Below are positions 26,778 through 36,468 of a stretch of 36,468 nt of DNA, in pieces. The notes below the pieces were generated by a model, which saw only the letters and a list, made by a program, of their open reading frames with translations, did no database searches and was not told the DNA's origin. The translations under genes were made by a program, and so were the position numbers. This stretch comes from Spirogloea muscicola (lineage: Eukaryota; Streptophyta; Zygnematophyceae; Spirogloeales; Spirogloeaceae), in NCBI GenBank assembly GCA_009602725.1, contig WELB01000151.1, positions 293,890-330,357 of the forward strand. Reading direction: 5' to 3'. The first letter of the stretch is position 1. Each line of letters begins with the position of its first letter.

Positions 26778-27846
26778 TGATTGTGGACAGACATTGGCAG
26801 GCTTGCTCGTCAGCTGCTATAGCCTGCTCCTTTGATGGGACCCTGAATCCCGCTATTGGCTGAGAAGTTGCTCGCCCATTCTTTCATTCTGTACTGACAT
26901 GGACAGGTGCATTTAGTCGAACATGGACTGTCTGTCTCCGAGGGTCTCTTATCCTACCATGTTAGACGACTTTGGCAACCCTGTGCAGTTGCCTATTGAT
27001 GTGCCATCCTACGTTCACAAACTCCTTCTAGGAACACAGTCACGACGGCGCTCTTGAACAGGAGGAAGTGGCAGTGCAAGCTGGGTAGATACTGAGGAGC
27101 AGGCTAGCGATGCTTGCTCCTGCCTTGACCTTTGCACGGGGCTGCCTCTCCCAATCGGCCTGGGTAAGATGGTTGGCTATTTGTTAGTATCTGGCTCTCC
27201 GTAAGAGACAGGGGGATGCTGGCTGCTTTGCCACCACCTCGGAGGGGGGCCTGCAGTTGGAAGAGAGGCGCCTGCTGGAGACTGGCTCGTCCGATAGGGG
27301 GCGGTGGCTGTGGAAGGCCAGCAGCACCAGGAGGAAGACTACACTGGATGAGGTCCGAAGGAGCCGGAGAATCGTGAAGCCGCACCGCTGAGCAGGTTGT
27401 CCACCGAGGGAGAGAGGGGACGAGAACGGGAAAGAGAGAGGGGCTAGCCAGCGAGCCCGCCTGCCATCCTGCCCGGTGCGGCGGCAAGGGGGCCGCAGCA
27501 AGAAGGGGGGAGCCAAGGTCGGTAGGGGTCGGAAGCAAGCGGCTCTGGCAATGGGAGGCGACGGCTGTGGGGGGCTATGGCCAGCCGCTGGGAGTGAAGG
27601 AGGCCTGGAAGGGGCGGAGGGCGCACGCAACACGCCCAAGGGGGGGCAGCCGACGTCTCCCACCCCGCTCCCAGTCGGACGAGCTGGCCGCCCGCGGCAG
27701 CCGTCGGATGGGCTCATCGCACGGCAGGGACGGCGGCCACGGGGACGGGCTCTAGAAGGTGGGGGGCGGGGGCGGGGCCCACCGCACGATGCGGCGCATC
27801 GACGGCGCAGGGNCGCCAGCTCCCGTCAGCTCCGCAGCATTTACCC
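26778..27846. other. NdhS-Hsp70 spacer; probable Hsp70 promoter and leader
   Basis: No exon with family support. The second half is GC-rich and holds GGCTGTGG...GGCCAGC (about 27306-27322) and CTATGGCCAGCCG-type stretches reminiscent of the retrotransposon hairpins, so it may include old mobile-element sequence. One ambiguous base is at 27813. I saw no clear heat-shock element. A 177-codon minus-strand frame (27184-27717) is Pro/Arg/Ser-rich and looks non-coding. Confidence 0.4.
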
Positions 27847-32404
<4,558 letters not shown>

Positions 32405-33540
32405 ATTTGAAGGTCTTTGCAGCGCTGTAGAGACTTCTGTATTTTTTGATTCATGGGCTGTCATTAGCCTGCCTAGGGCCTGCCTGGCTGATATTGTAGC
32501 AGCCTGACTGGCGCTACCTCTTTGAGGTTTCCATTAGTATCAATGTAGTTTGAGTAAGTGACGTGGGTGTGACAGCGGCACGTGCTGCTGAGCTGGGAAC
32601 ATCTTTACCCTGTATTCTTCATTTGATAGTGGTCAAGACCTGCGCTTTCCAGCATGCTTTTGATCCCTGAATCTGTTGTGCTTACTATGTGCTACTGTTA
32701 GAGCATTGGTCGGAAAATGATTCTCTGCACAAATCACTGCGTATCAGTGATATAGTAATAATTGCTCATGATGAGCTCTTGGCTGGTTGCATAGTTGGTT
32801 GATTGGTTGTTGGGTTGCCTAGGTTGGTTGGTGTAGAAGTCTGCTTCGTTGAATGTGACTATTGGGCTGTGAGGTCAGTTGTTACGCTCCACATCTAAGA
32901 AGGTGGTGTGAAAGTGAACACACCAGGCAGTCCCTTGGACAAGATTGTTTGCGGTAGTGAAGGGCATGTGAGAACAGGAAGGGTGGTAAGAGTCTCTGTG
33001 ATGGCTGATTGATTCACCTGCCTGGCAGCCTGTCAGCGCATGCTTCCGGGAAGTGGGTGATATGTTGTGAAATCAAGGAAAGTGTTGCGAAGCTAGCAGT
33101 GCGTGCTACATTGCCTTGCGTTGGAACAGCTGCTCCCTGTGGAAAGGTTGGTTATCCACAAGGTGACGATGGCTGCGGGTCAAATCAAGCTCTTCCAGAG
33201 CAGAATCTTTGTGTTTGAAACTATCGAAGGCCAGCAGTGGCCAAATGCAAAGGGGGCGAGGGCAGTTGAAGGCCAGCAGCCAGAACGCGAAACGGCTCTG
33301 GCTGGACCGCAGATCCTTTCCGAGGGCCGGGCACGAGCACACCAACGGCGGACCGGTGGCCCAACATCCAGAAAGCCCACTCCACGGCCGACGAGCCCCC
33401 TCGTCCTGGGCCGAGGAAAGAATCCGCTGCCCAGCCGGAGGGGCCTTGGGCCCCCCGGCGCCACCGCCCGTGGCGCCAGCTCCCCCCGGCGGCGGACGTG
33501 GCCCCCTCGCCCCCGCCACTCCCCGCCCCTCACACCTGCC
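32405..33540. other. Hsp70 3' flank and upstream region of the next gene
   Basis: No exon with family support. Around 32781-32835 there is low-complexity GGTTG-rich sequence. GAAGGCCAGCAG occurs twice (near 33227 and 33269). The last 200 bases are very GC-rich and run into the alanine-rich start at 33541. Confidence 0.4.
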
Positions 33541-33572
33541 ATGGCCCCCGCGCCCGCCGCCGCCGCCGCCGN

Positions 33573-33657
<85 letters not shown>

Positions 33658-34675
33658 GGCCGCCGCGCGACATCGGCGCCGCGCTGGCCGTGAACGGCGC
33701 GCGCGTGGCGCCCGGCGAGGAGGCCGTGCTGGAGCTGCGCTGCGACCGCGTGGACTGCAGCGCCGCGGAGGCGACGTATGTGACCACCGACAGCCTGTGC
33801 CTGGGCGGCGGCGCCGCCGGCGCCGCCGTGCCCTTCGAGGTGCTCCACCGCGACGAGCAGCTCCTCTGCGGCTCGCTCGTCTGGGCGCCTCCCGGCCGCC
33901 ACGCCGCGCGCGGCGCCAAAGCCGGCGGCGGCGGCGCGGAGGGCGATGACGTGCCGGGGCCTCGCTGGGGATGGCACCTGGACGCGGCGTGCACGGTCGG
34001 CCGCCAGGGCTGCGTCTTCCTCAAGGCCCGCCACGACTACACCACGCCGCTCACCTATCCCACGCTGGAGGTCTGCGTCGTCGGCCGCTGCAGCGCCGTG
34101 TCCGTCGTGCTCGCCGACACCGTCAAGCTCACCGCCCGCCGCAAGAACGTTCGCAAGGCCGCGCTGGACGCCATCCAGGAGGAGGACGACGACTCGGACA
34201 GGGCCGACGACGGGGCGAGCAGCCCGGGGTCGTCCATGGACGACGAGGCCGCCTTGGACACGGTATGCAGCATGCTTAGTGCTGCCTGCCATGCCCCGCG
34301 CATGTATGCTGCACCGGAAATCCCATTCCTGCTGTTCTCTAGCGCAATTGCGCGCCACAATGTCCAATTCTCTACCTCCTGCATAGTACTGCTTGACAGC
34401 CACCTCTGACATACCGGTGCACATGATTGCAGAGCCTGTCGGCCGCATTTGTGGAGAAGTCACCTGCTGCATACGGAGGTTATTATGACCTCCATGTGCA
34501 TGAGCATGCTGGCTACGCGGACGGCGACGATGGGGAGCTATCGTGGTTCAACGCCGGCGTGCGGGTGGGCGTCGGGCTGGGCCTGGGGATGTGCCTGGGC
34601 CTTGGCATTGGCATCGGGCTCATGGTCCGAACATACCAGACCACTGCCAGGACACTGAGAAGGAGCTTCTTCTAG
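33541..34675 (+). CDS. Plant-conserved glycine-zipper membrane protein, exon 1 damaged
   Basis: Matches the plant family often labelled 'erythronate-4-phosphate dehydrogenase family' (as for Arabidopsis At1g01500). I see no dehydrogenase fold in it, and its function is unknown. Exon 1 ends at 34262; exon 2 is 34433-34675. After the poly-A run the reading starts WPPRDIGAALAVNG, then LRCDRVDCSAAEATYVTTDS, FEVLHRDEQLLCGSLVW, GWHLDAACTVG and TYPTLEVCVVGRC. An acidic stretch EEDDDSD precedes exon 2, which has SWFNAGVRVGVGLGLGMCLG, then LGIGIGLMVRTYQTTARTL and RRSFF. The Gly-rich helix with basic ends looks like a single C-terminal membrane anchor. The candidate ATG (33541) leads into GCC repeats, one N and 82 As, so the true N-terminus (about 50-60 residues in relatives) is missing or garbled. 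Confidence 0.8.
33572..33654. other. N plus 82-base poly-A inside coding exon, probable artefact
   Basis: One N and 82 As interrupt (GCC)n-rich coding sequence. No family member has a poly-lysine stretch here. It resembles the seam at 16153-16511. Confidence 0.8.
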
Positions 34676-35425
34676 CGCTGCTCTTCTTGAGTCCGGCCCA
34701 TTTTTGACACCTTTTATAGGCACAGCAAACTGCGCCGAGCTGTACAGCATTTCCTGCGGACGCCACTAACCATTACCCATTCTTTTTTCCACCCATGCTT
34801 TTCCTACCCCATGCGCGCCTTTGACCCCACCTGCATGCTTTTATGCCCGCTGTGCATTCGGTCCTTGTGCTGTGGCTCACCTACCTGTTGTCTCTCGCCT
34901 GGAACTGTGCCTTTGGCCTGCAGAATTATGATTGATGTGTTGCACGACTGTCCCATTGCAATCGTTTGCAGCTCATGTGACCTAAACCCTAACCCTTACC
35001 TTGTGCTTTACAAGAGGCGATGTCCCTGTCATGTTGTGCTGATCCTCGGGCCTTCTTGCGCTTAGTGCCGTGCATCCTCGTGGCTCTCCTTTGGCGTGCT
35101 CCTGTCAGCAGCCTTGAGGTTGTCGCGTAGAAGTAAAGAGCTACAATGGAGCAGACACAGGCTAGAGCTGATGGATGGCCAGCGAGGAACTGCACAGAGC
35201 AGGAAAGCAGGTGAACTAGGTTGGCATGGCCTCATCTTGGCATGAAGCGACTGTACTTCCAAGACTCAAGGGTGGCCGCGTCACTAGCACCTAAGTGTAA
35301 GTAGCCATTGAGAAGAACTGCGCTCAGCTTCCTAGAATCAGCTTCCTAGAAGCTGACGGGCGCAGCCATAACCCATGCTGTCGCGAGGTCCTGGGAAGAT
35401 GGGTGGGTTATATGACAGCTGGCCA
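34676..35425. other. Convergent spacer without recognised gene
   Basis: Lies between the glycine-zipper gene and the thioredoxin-fold gene, which point toward each other. No exon was found. It contains the short telomere-like tract at 34981. Confidence 0.4.
34981..34998 (-). repeat. Short telomere-like tract (CCCTAAA/CCCTAAC)
   Basis: CCTAAACCCTAACCCTTA on the + strand, that is TTTAGGG/TTAGGG units on the minus strand. It is only about 2.5 units long. Confidence 0.55.
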
Positions 35426-36468
35426 TTAAGCCCTCTTTGCTCGTATTGAGTTGCCCCCTGGCCTAGTGCTACGGTGGGCCGGTCTCCTGCCGGGCCTTCG
35501 CTTGGACTTTCCCCACACCATAAAGTAATACACAGCTACTGCAGCTTGAGCCAGCAGCGCCACGGCCACCGCTGCCGGATGAGTGGCGACAAACTGCGAA
35601 GGAGGAGGGGAGAAAGAGAAGACGATGCAAAGGTGGAACAAGCAACGGAGACACATGTGGAAAGTCCATCTGCACTTGGTGTGTACCTCCCAGCCAACAG
35701 GACATGTGCAATGCAGAAGTAGCTGAATCAGCCACCATGATAATCCGCAGCAAGTGAGGCTTACCGTGATCACGCTCTTGTATGCAGCAGAGACGTTGGC
35801 CCACTGCTGCTTAGTAAGTGCCGCGACTGCGTCAGGAAAGGTCCCACTGTGGCCGCTGTCGGGAGGTACTTCAAGCGCCTGCTCCTGGGTATAGCCCTCC
35901 TGAATTGACGGGGTGAGGATGCCCAAGAGCGAATACAGACTTCAGCGTTTCCGGCACGGGACGTGACGTTGGCGCCGCTGCAAAATCGTGATGCTCCGCG
36001 CTTAGGTGGAGCCCTGCATGTGCAGATGCCACGCCTTGCTCGCTGGGGCCTTACATCGACAAAGTGGAGGAGGAAGTCGGGGTGGTCGGCGTCGGGGAGG
36101 ACGAACATCTTGCGGTCACGGAACAGGCGGAGCTGCGGCAGGCGGGCCAGCCCGAAGCGCGCCTTCAGCCGCGGGCTCGTCGCAACGTCCACCTGCGGCG
36201 CCCAGCAACTACGCCCGTCATGCTTAAATGGAAAGCCGGCTTCGGCCGGCAATGGACGGAGGCGCGATGAGCCTGCGAGCTTTTGCAAGGCGCACCTTGG
36301 CCGCCACGATAGGCCGCTGGCTGGCCACCAGCTGCAGCTGCTGCTCCAGCGCCGCAGCGTCCTCGCCGCCGTCGCCGCCGTCGACGAAGAGCACGAGCCT
36401 GGCGATGCGGCGCGGGCCGGCGGCGCAGGCGAGGTGAGTTTGGCGAGGCGGCGGGAGGCGCGGCCGCC
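35426..36468 (-). CDS. Thioredoxin-fold protein with C-terminal membrane anchor, 5' partial
   Basis: Exons 5' to 3': 36468-36296 (open to the window edge), 36192-36055, 35899-35765, 35593-35426, with all phases 0. The visible part of exon 1 reads IARLVLFVDGGDGGEDAAALE and then LVASQRPIVAAK. Exon 2 reads VDVATSPRLKARFGLARLPQ and then LRLFRDRKMFV, the central strand-helix-strand of a thioredoxin fold with its cis-Pro loop (LPQLRLF). Where the CxxC normally lies, the sequence is GGDGGED, so this domain looks redox-inactive. Exon 4 carries one hydrophobic helix (about AAVAVALLAQAAVAVYYFMV), then a strongly basic tail (KSKRRPGRRPAHR). It may be an ER or plastid membrane protein. The fold call is an inference from this short stretch. 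Confidence 0.65.

Noticed and set aside
27184-27717. 177-codon minus-strand Pro/Ser-rich ORF
   Set aside because: GC-rich low-complexity translation with no domain or splice support. Probably open by composition.
33180-34472. 430-codon minus-strand frame with a poly-Phe run
   Set aside because: It is a shadow of the + strand conserved protein read through the poly-A artefact, with no family features.

Overview
The window looks like nuclear DNA of a green alga (Chlorophyta; a trebouxiophyte-like alga is my guess). The genes are split by many short GT-AG introns. Several products are plastid proteins typical of green plants: chlorophyll b reductase NOL, plastid Hsp70 and an NdhS-like protein. 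There are plant-type retinoblastoma and thermospermine synthase genes, GC-rich alanine-rich transit peptides, and short stretches of the plant/algal telomere repeat TTTAGGG. I rebuilt exon chains by eye, requiring that splice phases close and that the spliced protein match a known family.

Layout, left to right. A complete 9-exon SCAMP-type membrane protein gene (+, 257-2572) converges on a complete 13-exon NOL gene (-, 2981-6688). Just upstream of NOL lies a full-length single-ORF non-LTR retrotransposon with an N-terminal zinc finger, a reverse transcriptase and a C-terminal CCHC plus endonuclease-like region (-, 6817-10584), followed by pieces of related elements to about 11.4 kb. A retinoblastoma-related gene (-, 12211-16152, N-terminus missing) and a SET-domain methyltransferase gene (+, 16512-18455, N-terminus missing) diverge from a damaged seam made of poly-A and Ns.

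From 19.5 to 21.2 kb there is a head-to-tail array of retrotransposon 3' ends. It stops about 150 bp before a complete 10-exon thermospermine synthase gene (+, 21374-24665). Two more retrotransposon 3' ends (25.04-25.47 kb) lead directly into a complete 4-exon NdhS/CRR31-like gene (+, 25511-26777). Next come a 13-exon plastid Hsp70 gene (+, 27847-32404), a plant-conserved glycine-zipper membrane protein whose first exon is damaged by a poly-A run (+, 33541-34675), and the C-terminal part of a membrane-anchored thioredoxin-fold protein running off the right edge (-, 35426-36468).

The host genes do not form a pathway, although NOL, Hsp70 and NdhS all act in the chloroplast. The most unusual feature is the retrotransposon family. 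Its copies repeatedly sit directly behind the 3' tail of another copy, and the truncated copies keep the same last codons, a GGGCTGG-type hairpin and a tail ending ATCAGCAGCCGC. This suggests insertion targeted to its own 3' terminus.
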